Shown here in pieces: positions 1-7,900 of a DNA stretch of 64,000 bases. Position 1 is the stretch's first letter. Each line of letters begins with the position of its first letter. Position numbers and translations under genes: made by a program. The stretch covers positions 1 through 64,000 of the forward strand of contig JAUMVT010000001.1 in NCBI GenBank assembly GCA_030529995.1. Direction: 5' to 3'. Below the pieces are notes generated by a model that did not search any database, was not told the origin of the DNA, and was given only the letters and a program-made list of their open reading frames with translations. The DNA is from Clostridia bacterium (lineage in GTDB: Bacteria > Bacillota > Clostridia > Christensenellales > Aristaeellaceae).

Positions 1-83
1 CCCTTGACTTCTCTCCGCTGCCCTATGTGTAACCTATGCTTGACACTCCTACAGACGGATCCCGTAACGCTTCAATCCCCACG

Positions 84-112
84 TTGACAACCGCCGGGAA
101 TCCTGCTAAAAT
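84..112 (+). promoter_or_regulatory. Promoter of the hisS-aspS operon
   Basis: TTGACA at 84-89 and TAAAAT at 107-112 are separated by 17 bases. This is a near-consensus housekeeping promoter directly upstream of the T-box leader, so transcription should start near 119. Confidence 0.75.
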
Positions 113-350
113 AACGAGGCAGGCAAGGATGGGAAGAGCGTGTGTCAGGCCGCATGAAAGAGAGGAAGTCTTAGGCTGAAAGCTTCCGGCGGCAGGCAGA
201 CGGGGACACCCCGGAGCCTTTCGGTGAAAGCCGAACGTATGCCCAGCGTTAACCGGGCAATGAGGCGGCACGGAGAATCGAGCCGCAAAGCACGGGTGGC
301 ACCGCGAAGATGATTCGCCCCATGCAGAGCATGCTGCATGGGGCTTTTCT
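113..350 (+). promoter_or_regulatory. T-box riboswitch leader of hisS
   Basis: The conserved T-box sequence GGGTGGCACCGCG lies at 294-306, where uncharged tRNA acceptor ends pair. It is followed by an intrinsic terminator at 317-350 made of GCCCCATGCAG, a short loop, CTGCATGGGGC and a T run. About 170 bases of structured RNA upstream form the Stem I region. Because the controlled gene encodes HisRS, the expected ligand is uncharged tRNA-His. A CAC triplet occurs within GGGGACACCCC (about 214-224) and could be the specifier, but I did not fold the leader and this is only a suggestion. Confidence 0.9.
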
Positions 351-377
351 ACACCCATGGCAAAGGAGGATATATTC

Positions 378-1640
378 ATGCTGACTCAGGCACCGAGAGG
401 CACACGGGATGTGCTGCCGACAGACAGCTATCGCTGGCAATACGTTGAGGATAAGATGCGGCACGCCGCCGCAGAGGCAGGCTATCGGGAGGTTCGCACC
501 CCGGTATTCGAGCATACGGAACTTTTCCTGCGGGGCGTTGGCGATACGACGGATATTGTGCAGAAGGAAATGTACACCTTCAAGGATAAGGGCGACCGTT
601 CCATTACCCTGAAGCCGGAAGGCACGGCAGGCGCGGCCAGAGCTTTCCTGGAGAGCAACCTGTATGCAGATCCTCTGCCGTGCAAGATGTACTATCTGGA
701 TGCACCGATTTTCCGCTATGAGGCGCCTCAGAGCGGCCGTCTTCGGGAGCATCACCAGTTTGGTCTGGAGTGCTTCGGCGCCCAGGATGCCACGGCGGAT
801 GCGGAACTGATTTTGCTGGCATACAAGCTGCTCAGCTCCCTCGGGGTAAAGAATCTGTCCGTGAACATTAACTCCATCGGATGCCCGGAGTGCCGGCCTA
901 AGTATCACGCCATGCTGAAGGAGTTTTTGTCCGGCAGACTGGATCAGATGTGCCCGACCTGCCAAAGCAGATTCGACCGCAATCCCCTCCGGGTGCTTGA
1001 CTGCAAGGAGCATAAGTGCCAGGAGCTGGTGAAGGATGCGCCCAGCATGCTGGATGTGCTGTGCGATGACTGCAAGGCGCACTTCGCTCAGCTGCAGGAG
1101 TGCCTGAAGGCCAGCGGTATCCCTTATCAGGTGGACAGTCGAATTGTCCGCGGCTTGGATTATTACACCAAGACGGTGTTTGAACTGATCACCACCACCA
1201 AGGACGGCAACCTGACCGTCTGCGGCGGCGGACGTTACGACCACTTGGTCAATCAGCTGGGCGGGCCTGATTTGCCCGCTGTCGGCTTCGGCATGGGCAT
1301 TGAACGTGTTCTGATGCTGCTGGACAGCGAAGGTGTTGTGATTCCTGAGCCGGCGTGGTACGACGTGTTTGTGACCTACATGGGCGAAAACAAGCTGAGT
1401 GCCTTCACACTGGTGCAGCAGCTCCGGAACGAAGGTTTGAAGGCTGACATGGATCACTGCGGCCGCAGCCTGAAGGCGCAGTTCAAGTATGCCAACAAAA
1501 CAGGCGCAGCCATTACGGCTACCCTGGGGGACGACGAGGTGGCAAACGGCGTGGTGAAGCTGAAGCACATGCAGACCCGGGAAGAGCGGACTGTGCCTCG
1601 GGCAGAAGTCGCCGACGCTGTTCGTGATATGATCAAATAA
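378..1640 (+). CDS. hisS: Histidine--tRNA ligase
   Basis: Charges tRNA-His with histidine in the cytosol. The 420-residue product is the usual length for a class II HisRS. It opens with the family hallmark LTQAPRGTRDVLP. Motif 2 (FRYEAPQSGRLREHHQFG) starts near residue 112, the HisA loop RGLDYYTKTVFE near 258, and motif 3 (GFGMGIERVL) near 304. A C-terminal anticodon-binding domain follows. I chose the ATG at 378 over the in-frame ATG at 357 because AAAGGAGG lies just before 378 and the protein then begins exactly at the family motif. It is controlled by the T-box leader upstream and is followed after about 34 bases by aspS, a common hisS-aspS pairing in Bacillota. Confidence 0.97.
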   Translation: MLTQAPRGTRDVLPTDSYRWQYVEDKMRHAAAEAGYREVRTPVFEHTELFLRGVGDTTDIVQKEMYTFKDKGDRSITLKPEGTAGAARAFLESNLYADPLPCKMYYLDAPIFRYEAPQSGRLREHHQFGLECFGAQDATADAELILLAYKLLSSLGVKNLSVNINSIGCPECRPKYHAMLKEFLSGRLDQMCPTCQSRFDRNPLRVLDCKEHKCQELVKDAPSMLDVLCDDCKAHFAQLQECLKASGIPYQVDSRIVRGLDYYTKTVFELITTTKDGNLTVCGGGRYDHLVNQLGGPDLPAVGFGMGIERVLMLLDSEGVVIPEPAWYDVFVTYMGENKLSAFTLVQQLRNEGLKADMDHCGRSLKAQFKYANKTGAAITATLGDDEVANGVVKLKHMQTREERTVPRAEVADAVRDMIK

Positions 1641-1674
1641 GGAAGACCACAATGTGAAAGGAGCTGCAATAACC

Positions 1675-3447
1675 ATGCAGAACCGTACCCATACCTGTAA
1701 CGAGCTTCGCCTGTCGGATGTCGGCAAGCAGGTGCAACTTTCCGGCTGGATGGAAAACATCCGGGTAGTCAGCGGCAATCTGGCTTTCCTGGTGCTGCGG
1801 GACTTTTACGGCACAACCCAGGTTGTCATTGAGTCGGAAGACATGATGGCTTCCGTTCGGGATCTGAACAAGGAAAGTACCATTTCCGTAACCGGCACCG
1901 TTCGCGAACGTGACAACAAGAATCCGAAGATCGACACTGGCGACATCGAAGTGGTGCCTGAAAAGATTGAAGTGCTGGGACGCTGCCGCTACAATGCCCT
2001 GCCCTTCCAGATCAACCGGAGCAAGGAAGCGGACGAAGCTATTCGCTTGAAGTATCGCTATCTGGATCTGCGGAACCCGGAGGTCAAGAAGAACATCGTC
2101 ATGCGGTGCAACGTGGTGGCGGCACTTCGGCAGGCCATGCTGGAGCATGGCTTCTTGGAAATTACCACCCCCATCCTGACCGCTTCTTCTCCTGAAGGAG
2201 CCCGTGACTATCTGGTGCCTGCACGGAAGCATCCCGGCATGTTCTATGCCTTGCCGCAGGCTCCTCAGCAGTTCAAGCAGCTGCTGATGACCTCCGGCTT
2301 TGACCGCTATTTCCAGATTGCTCCCTGCTTCCGTGATGAGGATGCACGCGGCGACCGCAGCCCCGGCGAATTCTATCAGATGGACATGGAAATGGCCTTC
2401 GCTTCTCAGGAGGATGTGTTCGCTATTCTGGAAGATGTACTGCCGCCTGTCTTTGCCAAGTACGGCACCTACAACGTGGCATCCTCCGCTCCCTTCCGCC
2501 GTATTCCTTACATGGAAAGCATGGAAACCTACGGCTCCGATAAGCCTGACCTGCGTATTGACCTGAAGTGCCAGGACGTGACGGAACTGGTAGGGGACTG
2601 CGGCTTTGGCCCCTTCGAGGGCAATGTGGTAAAGGCTGTGGTTGTGACCGATATGACGGCAACCCGCAAGCAGATCGATAAACTCTGCGCAGACGTGGAG
2701 GTTGTTGCCGGCAGCAAGCCTTATTGGTTCAAGATGGATGAAAAGGGCGAGCTGGCAGGCGGCATTGCCAAGTTCCTTCAGGAGAAGAAGGATGCCGTCG
2801 TGGCTGCCCTGAACCTGAAGCCCAATACCTTCGTGGGACTGGCGGCCGGCAAGAAGGGCGCGGCCCAGAAGACGGCCGGCGTGCTGCGCAAGCAGTTGGG
2901 CGAACTGTGCCCCAACCACATGGATCGGGAAAAGTACGAATTCTGCTGGATCGTGGACTTCCCTATGTACGAAATCGGCGAAGAAAGCGGCGAGCTGGAG
3001 TTCTGTCACAATCCCTTCTCCATGCCCAATGGCGGCCTGGAAGTGCTCCAAAAGGCACAGCAGGGGCTGGTAGATCCGCTGAGCATTACGGCCTTCCAGT
3101 ATGACCTGGTGTGCAACGGCGTGGAGCTGTCCTCCGGCGCTGTGCGGAACCATGATCCGGAAATCATGATTGAGGCTTTCAAGCTGGTTCGCCTGGGCGA
3201 AGAGGATGTAAAGGCCAAGTTCCCTGCCATGTACAACGCCTTCTGCTATGGTGCGCCGCCTCATGCAGGCATTGCCCCTGGTGTGGATCGTATGGTGATG
3301 CTTCTGGCCGGTGTGGATACCATCCGCGAAGTCATTCCTTTCCCCATGAACAAGAACGCTCAGGACGTGATGATGGGTGCGCCCGGCAAGGTGGAGCAGA
3401 AGCAGCTGGACGAGCTGCACATCGCCATCGTGAAGGAAGAGGAATAA
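1675..3447 (+). CDS. aspS: Aspartate--tRNA ligase
   Basis: Charges tRNA-Asp. The 590-residue product has the layout of bacterial-type AspRS: an N-terminal OB-fold anticodon-binding domain, a class II core with motif 2 around FRDEDARGDRSPGEFYQMD, a GAD insertion domain in the middle, and a C-terminal motif 3 (GVDRMVMLLAG) followed by REVIPFPMNKNAQD. The ATG at 1675 has AAAGGAG at suitable spacing. A GTG at 1654 is in frame but lies before that ribosome site. It is cotranscribed with hisS from the T-box-controlled promoter and closed by the terminator at 3489. Whether it also charges tRNA-Asn cannot be judged from the sequence. Confidence 0.97.
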   Translation: MQNRTHTCNELRLSDVGKQVQLSGWMENIRVVSGNLAFLVLRDFYGTTQVVIESEDMMASVRDLNKESTISVTGTVRERDNKNPKIDTGDIEVVPEKIEVLGRCRYNALPFQINRSKEADEAIRLKYRYLDLRNPEVKKNIVMRCNVVAALRQAMLEHGFLEITTPILTASSPEGARDYLVPARKHPGMFYALPQAPQQFKQLLMTSGFDRYFQIAPCFRDEDARGDRSPGEFYQMDMEMAFASQEDVFAILEDVLPPVFAKYGTYNVASSAPFRRIPYMESMETYGSDKPDLRIDLKCQDVTELVGDCGFGPFEGNVVKAVVVTDMTATRKQIDKLCADVEVVAGSKPYWFKMDEKGELAGGIAKFLQEKKDAVVAALNLKPNTFVGLAAGKKGAAQKTAGVLRKQLGELCPNHMDREKYEFCWIVDFPMYEIGEESGELEFCHNPFSMPNGGLEVLQKAQQGLVDPLSITAFQYDLVCNGVELSSGAVRNHDPEIMIEAFKLVRLGEEDVKAKFPAMYNAFCYGAPPHAGIAPGVDRMVMLLAGVDTIREVIPFPMNKNAQDVMMGAPGKVEQKQLDELHIAIVKEEE

Positions 3448-3488
3448 GCCTCTCTTTGCGCCAAATGATTTGCTTTCTAAACCCCGTG

Positions 3489-3522
3489 GAGGATGCTGCG
3501 AGTGACAGCATCCTCTTTTTTG
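3489..3522 (+). terminator. Intrinsic terminator after aspS
   Basis: GAGGATGCTG and CAGCATCCTC form a perfect 10-bp stem around a 7-base loop and are followed by six T residues. It ends the hisS-aspS operon. Confidence 0.9.
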
Positions 3523-3535
3523 TTTCAATTTCTAA

Positions 3536-3553
3536 ACTGAAAGAAATTTCAGT
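3536..3553. promoter_or_regulatory. Upstream palindromic operator candidate, copy 1
   Basis: ACTGAAAGAAATTTCAGT is a perfect inverted repeat with 7-base arms and a 4-base spacer. The same CTGAAA-N4-TTTCAG core recurs at 3678-3693. It lies about 85 bases upstream of the -35 element of the peptide operon. It is probably a binding site for a dimeric regulator. The regulator is not identified in this window. Confidence 0.6.
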
Positions 3554-3638
3554 CACGAACGACAAGAAACAACGCTGACGGACAAGAGGACATCTTGTTT
3601 TTCTTGTGTATTTATAGATTTATCCTGCATAAAGGGAA
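3554..3638. other. Intergenic stretch upstream of the peptide operon promoter
   Basis: The gap between aspS and the ridA-like gene is just over 300 bases. Apart from the annotated terminator, palindromes and promoter it contains one small hairpin, ACAAGA-GGACA-TCTTGT (about 3588-3604), followed by a T run. This could be a weak back-up terminator. I see no coding region in it. Confidence 0.4.
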
Positions 3639-3667
3639 TGGACAAACGGGAAGACTGAGCGTATAAT
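3639..3667 (+). promoter_or_regulatory. Promoter of the peptide uptake and catabolism operon
   Basis: TGGACA at 3639-3644 and TATAAT at 3662-3667 have a 17-base spacer. The second palindrome begins about 10 bases after the -10 box, so a bound regulator there would overlap the start site or early transcribed region and repress. Confidence 0.75.
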
Positions 3668-3677
3668 AAGCGAAACA

Positions 3678-3693
3678 CTGAAATATATTTCAG
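3678..3693. promoter_or_regulatory. Downstream palindromic operator candidate, copy 2
   Basis: CTGAAATATATTTCAG is a perfect inverted repeat with the same arms as the copy at 3536. The flanks extend it imperfectly (GAAAC on the left, GTTT on the right). It sits immediately after the promoter at 3639-3667, roughly +4 to +20. The two copies are about 141 bases apart centre to centre. Confidence 0.65.
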
Positions 3694-3753
3694 CGTTTGC
3701 AAAGCCGATGCTTAGGCATCACGGTTTGATTGATTAGAAAGGATGGTACATCC

Positions 3754-4122
3754 ATGAAGGTTGTTGCGACAACAAAGGCACCCGGTGCCATTGGACCTTA
3801 TTCACAGGGCATGGTTGCAGGAGGCATGGTCTACTGCTCCGGCCAGATTCCCGTCAATCCCGCAAGCGGCGAAATTCCCGAGGGCATTGAAGCCCAGGCG
3901 GAGCAAAGTTGCAAGAATGTAGGGGCTGTGCTGGAAGCAGCAGGCTCCGGCCTTGACAAGGTGGTCAAGACGACCTGCTTCCTGGCTGATATGTCTTACT
4001 TTGCCGCCTTCAACGAAGTGTATGCAAAGTACTTCACGAGCAAGCCGGCAAGAAGCTGCTGCGCAGTGAAGGCACTGCCCAAGAATGTTCTGTGCGAAAT
4101 CGAGGCAGTGGCAGAGGTCTGA
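3754..4122 (+). CDS. ridA: RidA family reactive intermediate deaminase
   Basis: RidA/YjgF/Rid proteins hydrolyse reactive enamine/imine intermediates such as 2-aminoacrylate that are released by PLP enzymes. The 122-residue product has the family start (VVATTKAPGAIGPYSQ), the central GQIPVNPASG stretch, and the C-terminal PARSCCAVKALP in which the conserved substrate-carboxylate-binding arginine is kept. The ATG at 3754 follows AGAAAGGATGG. An in-frame TTG at 3730 lies upstream of that site and is less likely. As first gene of a peptide catabolism operon, directly before a PLP aminotransferase, it fits a role in clearing imines formed during amino acid breakdown. The paralogue class cannot be fixed by eye. 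Confidence 0.93.
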   Translation: MKVVATTKAPGAIGPYSQGMVAGGMVYCSGQIPVNPASGEIPEGIEAQAEQSCKNVGAVLEAAGSGLDKVVKTTCFLADMSYFAAFNEVYAKYFTSKPARSCCAVKALPKNVLCEIEAVAEV

Positions 4123-4140
4123 GAAACGGGGGAAAGCCTC

Positions 4141-5367
4141 ATGGATTTGACAGAGAAGCTGAATGATCACTTTCGGGATGTGCAGGGAGGACTGTTTCTC
4201 AATGTCAGCAAGGCAGATGTAGGCGAAGTGGCAGGCAACTTCGAAAGAATGGGCGGTGCCAATATGGCCTGGGCAGATATGTTCTACCCGGATCCTTCCA
4301 TTCCTGAAAGTGTGCGCAAGGCTACGGAAGATGCTGTTGCAGGTGGCTTCCCTGCTCACTATACCATGCCCATTGGTCTGCTGGAGCTGCGGCAGGAACT
4401 TGCCAAGCACATTCAGAAAAGAACGGGATTACCGATTGATCCTAGCCGGAATGTGATTGTGACCCCGGGGTCGGATGCAGCGTTGATGTATGCCATGATG
4501 GTTTTTCTGAATCCCGGCGATGAGGTGTTGATCCCGGAACCTGCATATCCCAGCAACTTTATGAATACCAAGCTTTTAGGCGGCGTTCCGGTACCGGTGC
4601 CTACCTATGAGGAAGAAAACTACCGTATTTCAGTGGATGAGATGAAAAAGCGGGTTTCACCAAAGACGAAAATGGTAGTTCTCACACATCCGAACAATCC
4701 GACAACGGTGGTGTACCGGCGAGAAAATCTGGAAGAGCTGGCTAAATTCATTGTTGCTCATGATTTGATACTGGTCTGCGATCAGGCTTTTGAGGATCAT
4801 GTTTTTGACGGCATTGAGTTTGTCTCGCCCTGTACACTGCCGGGCATGTGGGAACGTACGGTGACTGTTTGTTCCATGTCCAAGGGTTATGGTCTGTCAG
4901 GCTATCGAATCGGCTACCTTTACGCTGAGGATCATTTGATGGATCGCTACTATGGTGCGGCGGTGAATGTTTTGGGTGCACCATGCACCGCTTCTGCTTT
5001 CGGGGCGATTGCCGCACTGAAAGATGAAAGCATTCTGCCAAGCTATTTTGAACGGCTGGCTCGAAGACGTAAGCTTGCTTTCGATATGCTCAGCACCATT
5101 CCTGGCGTTCAAATGAAAATCAGCGAAAGCGGCATTTTGTCCTGGCTGAATGTGAGCCGTTTAGGTACCGGAGCAGAGGTTGCAGCCTATTTGATGGAGC
5201 ACGCTCGGGTGATGGTCAACGATGGCGCACAGTATGGTGAGCATGGCCGAGACCATATTCGTATCGTAACGGCGTGTTTTGCGAAGGATGAGGATGCAGC
5301 TGAAAGGTTCTGGTGGATCCGAGAGGCATTGATTGCCTTGGCGAAGGAAAAAGGAATTGCAGATTAA
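4141..5367 (+). CDS. PLP-dependent aminotransferase, class I/II
   Basis: A 408-residue fold-type I aminotransferase that should move the amino group of an amino acid to a 2-oxo acid. Visible features are the cofactor region around VTPGSDAALMYAM, the NNPTT substrate/cofactor loop (HPNNPTTVVY), the DQAFEDHVF strand, and the Schiff-base lysine in SMSKGYGLSGYRIGYLY (about K248). It lies 18 bases after the RidA gene and is followed by a transporter. This suggests it handles an amino acid released by the peptidases of the same operon. Substrate specificity (aspartate, alanine, methionine or other) is not readable from the sequence. Confidence 0.9.
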   Translation: MDLTEKLNDHFRDVQGGLFLNVSKADVGEVAGNFERMGGANMAWADMFYPDPSIPESVRKATEDAVAGGFPAHYTMPIGLLELRQELAKHIQKRTGLPIDPSRNVIVTPGSDAALMYAMMVFLNPGDEVLIPEPAYPSNFMNTKLLGGVPVPVPTYEEENYRISVDEMKKRVSPKTKMVVLTHPNNPTTVVYRRENLEELAKFIVAHDLILVCDQAFEDHVFDGIEFVSPCTLPGMWERTVTVCSMSKGYGLSGYRIGYLYAEDHLMDRYYGAAVNVLGAPCTASAFGAIAALKDESILPSYFERLARRRKLAFDMLSTIPGVQMKISESGILSWLNVSRLGTGAEVAAYLMEHARVMVNDGAQYGEHGRDHIRIVTACFAKDEDAAERFWWIREALIALAKEKGIAD

Positions 5368-5386
5368 GCAGAAGAGGTGATAGGCT

Positions 5387-6625
5387 GTGCGATCCATCAG
5401 AAAGATGCATTATGGGTGGATCATTGTCCTTGCCGGAGCTTTGGTGATGGGGACAACACACGGCGTTATTGCAAACTGCTTCAGTCTGTACTTGAAGCCT
5501 GTTACAGAAGAGCTGCATTTGTCCAGACAGGGGTTCAGCACCTGCCAGATGATTGTGAATCTGCTTTACATGACGGTATCACTGGTCTCTGGCAGAATTT
5601 ACAGGAAAGTCTCTCCCCATCTGCTGATGAAGATTGCCGCTCTGACCCTGCCTGCTTCGTATTTTACTTATTCCCTTTGTGCGAACCTGCCTCAGTTCTA
5701 TGGCGTGTCGGTTGCGGTAGGCATCAGTGTTTCTTTCCTGACGTTCCTGCCGTTTACACAGATATTAACCAACTGGTTTGACGAACGTAGAGGCTTGGCT
5801 ATCGGCATCTGTTTCATGGGCAGCGGCTTGGGCGGAATGTTGTTTAATACTTTAGCAAGCCGATGGATTACGAGCATGGGTTGGCAAGGTACGTATCGAA
5901 CCTTGGCAGTGATCATGCTGGCTGTGCTTGTGCCGATGACGTACCTTGTTCTGAAGCCATCACCGGATTGTATCGGCAAAAAGCCCTATGGCCAGAAATG
6001 CAAGACAGAAAACAACGCAAGAGTCTACGGACCTTCTGTTACAGAGGCATTGAAAGCACCTAATTTCTATCTGCTGACGGCATTGGCACTAATGATTGGC
6101 ATGACAACAACCATGCTGGGCAATACCATTATTCCGCATTTGAGCGATCTCGGATATGATGGCTCAACCGCTTCCGGCGTAATGTCTGCCTATTTGGGCG
6201 GATTGGCCATTTGCAAGGTGCTGCTGGGCACCATGATGGATAGGTTAGGGGCACGGAAGGCTACCTTCTTTGCTCTGCTGGCGACAGGCATCGGCCTTGC
6301 CGGGCTGACGTTTGCGTCTTGGCGTCCCATGCATATGCTGATTATTGCCGGAGCTGCATTAGGCTGTGCATCCTGCACGGTTGCCTATCCGCTGTTGGCT
6401 CGCTATGCATTGGGCACAGCAGCCTATGCTTCCCTGTATGGCATGATCAATGCAGCAAATTCGCTCACCACATCCCTAGCACCGGTACTGACGAACGCAG
6501 TGTATGACTATACGGGTTCTTACCGTGGCGCATTGATTGCGGGGATCGTGCTGTGCGTTATTTCCTTCTTCCTTCTTCTGCCGCTGAAGGAAGAGAAAAC
6601 GGTTGTTTCCGGCAGAAAAGATTGA
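5387..6625 (+). CDS. MFS transporter, 12 transmembrane segments
   Basis: A 412-residue membrane carrier with hydrophobic segments throughout and the start pattern MHYGWIIVLAGALVMG typical of OFA/monocarboxylate-type MFS members. The first loop after TM2 (SGRIYRKVSPHLLMK) and the loop after TM8 (GTMMDRLGARKATF) match the MFS loop signature with G and R/K residues. The GTG at 5387 is used because AGAGGTG lies seven bases before it. Placed between an aminotransferase and a peptidase, it may export or import an organic acid or amino acid linked to this pathway. The substrate is unknown. Confidence 0.85.
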   Translation: MRSIRKMHYGWIIVLAGALVMGTTHGVIANCFSLYLKPVTEELHLSRQGFSTCQMIVNLLYMTVSLVSGRIYRKVSPHLLMKIAALTLPASYFTYSLCANLPQFYGVSVAVGISVSFLTFLPFTQILTNWFDERRGLAIGICFMGSGLGGMLFNTLASRWITSMGWQGTYRTLAVIMLAVLVPMTYLVLKPSPDCIGKKPYGQKCKTENNARVYGPSVTEALKAPNFYLLTALALMIGMTTTMLGNTIIPHLSDLGYDGSTASGVMSAYLGGLAICKVLLGTMMDRLGARKATFFALLATGIGLAGLTFASWRPMHMLIIAGAALGCASCTVAYPLLARYALGTAAYASLYGMINAANSLTTSLAPVLTNAVYDYTGSYRGALIAGIVLCVISFFLLLPLKEEKTVVSGRKD

Positions 6626-6647
6626 AACACATAAGGAGAACAGTGAA

Positions 6648-7880
6648 ATGTGGACCGTGCAAGAGCAGTATGCAAAGCGTGATGCCATCCTGAAGGAGCG
6701 GATTCATCACCTGATGCCTCAGTTGATGAAGGAATGCGGTGTAGAAATGTGGGCTGTCATTTCCAGAGAGTATGATGAAGATCCCGTGTTTGCTTCTCTG
6801 GTGCCATCGCTGGTGAAGAACGCCAGCCGCACGACCTGCTTGGTTTTCTGCTTGGATAAGGACGGTAAGTATGAGGCACTGAATGTTTCTCGCCCTAACC
6901 CTCGCTTTGATGGCTATTATACCCAGGCGATGCATCGCAAGGACGATGTGTTTGAGGCTCTTGCACATCTGGTGGCAAAGAAGAAACCGAGCAAGCTGCA
7001 TGTGGACGTTTCCAACGAGTGTGCCATTGCCGATGGCTTAAGCAAGAATCTTTACGATCATCTGCAAATGGCACTGTGCGGCAATGTTCCGTTGGTCAGC
7101 GCAGAACCTATTGTGATCCGCTGGATTGAAACCCGTACGCAGGCCGAGCTGGATTTGTATCCTCAAATCTATAAACTCATGATGGACATTGTGGATGATG
7201 TGTTTTCCACAAACTTTATCAAGCCTGGCGTAACGACCACCACGCAGGTTGAGTGGGGCATTATGCAGCGGGTGAATGATTTGGGATTGCCCTTCTGGTT
7301 TGCACCTGATGTGGACTTGCAGCGCATGGGCAGCGATGACCCTCGCATGGTGGATTGCGTCATCGAGGAAGGGGATATTGTCCATTGCGATGTGGGCCTT
7401 GCCTGCATGGGTTTGCTGACTGATACACAGCGGAATGTTTACATTGGCCGTAAGGGCGAAGAGGAGATTCCTGCAGGTATTAAGGCAGCCTTCAGGACGG
7501 GCAACAGGTTCCAGGACATTGTGCGTGGCAATTATGCTGTGGGTCGCACCGGCAACGAAATCTTCTTTGCTTCCATCAGGCAGGCGGAAGAGGAGGGCAT
7601 TGAGGCCATGAGCTACTGCCATCCCATCGGCGTATATGGTCATAGTGCAGGTCCTTCCGTCGGCATGTATGACAATCAGGGATTCGTACCCGGTCACGGC
7701 GAACTCATGATGCATGATAATACCTGCTATGCTCTCGAACTGAACATCAAGCAGCCGATTCCTGAATGGAACGGTCAGAAAGCGATGATGATGCTTGAGG
7801 AAACCATCGGCTTCAGTGGCGGCAAGACGTTCTTCATGGATGATAAGCGGGAAGTTATCCGTTTCATCAAGGCAGAGTGA
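6648..7880 (+). CDS. M24 family metallopeptidase (Xaa-Pro peptidase-like)
   Basis: A 410-residue pita-bread-fold peptidase with an N-terminal creatinase-like domain and a C-terminal M24 domain. The five metal ligands can be placed at about D248 (HCDVG), D259 (TDTQRN), H332 (GHSAG), E364 (ALELNIK) and E384 (MLEETIGF). It should therefore be catalytically competent, although the motif surroundings are unlike classic PepP/PepQ. The ATG at 6648 follows AAGGAG. The upstream in-frame TTG at 6603 lies inside the MFS gene and lacks a ribosome site. It is one of three peptidases in this operon and distinct from the second M24 enzyme at 12984. Confidence 0.88.
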   Translation: MWTVQEQYAKRDAILKERIHHLMPQLMKECGVEMWAVISREYDEDPVFASLVPSLVKNASRTTCLVFCLDKDGKYEALNVSRPNPRFDGYYTQAMHRKDDVFEALAHLVAKKKPSKLHVDVSNECAIADGLSKNLYDHLQMALCGNVPLVSAEPIVIRWIETRTQAELDLYPQIYKLMMDIVDDVFSTNFIKPGVTTTTQVEWGIMQRVNDLGLPFWFAPDVDLQRMGSDDPRMVDCVIEEGDIVHCDVGLACMGLLTDTQRNVYIGRKGEEEIPAGIKAAFRTGNRFQDIVRGNYAVGRTGNEIFFASIRQAEEEGIEAMSYCHPIGVYGHSAGPSVGMYDNQGFVPGHGELMMHDNTCYALELNIKQPIPEWNGQKAMMMLEETIGFSGGKTFFMDDKREVIRFIKAE

Positions 7881-7900
7881 GCAGAAGAGGAGAGAGAACA

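Noticed and set aside
1633..3528. Long antisense open reading frame (631 codons) opposite aspS
   Set aside because: It mirrors a certain gene, has no recognisable domain or ribosome site, and arises from the codon usage of the sense strand. Similar long antisense frames opposite hisS (249-1778), fakA (34596-36287) and adhE (58550-60205) were rejected for the same reason.
3536..3693. CodY box upstream of the peptide operon
   Set aside because: Peptide transport operons are often CodY targets, but I found no good match to AATTTTCWGAAAATT. The palindromes present have a different spacing and order of half-sites.
5377..5781. Alternative 134-residue frame at the start of the MFS gene
   Set aside because: It overlaps the well-supported transporter in another frame and has no domain.
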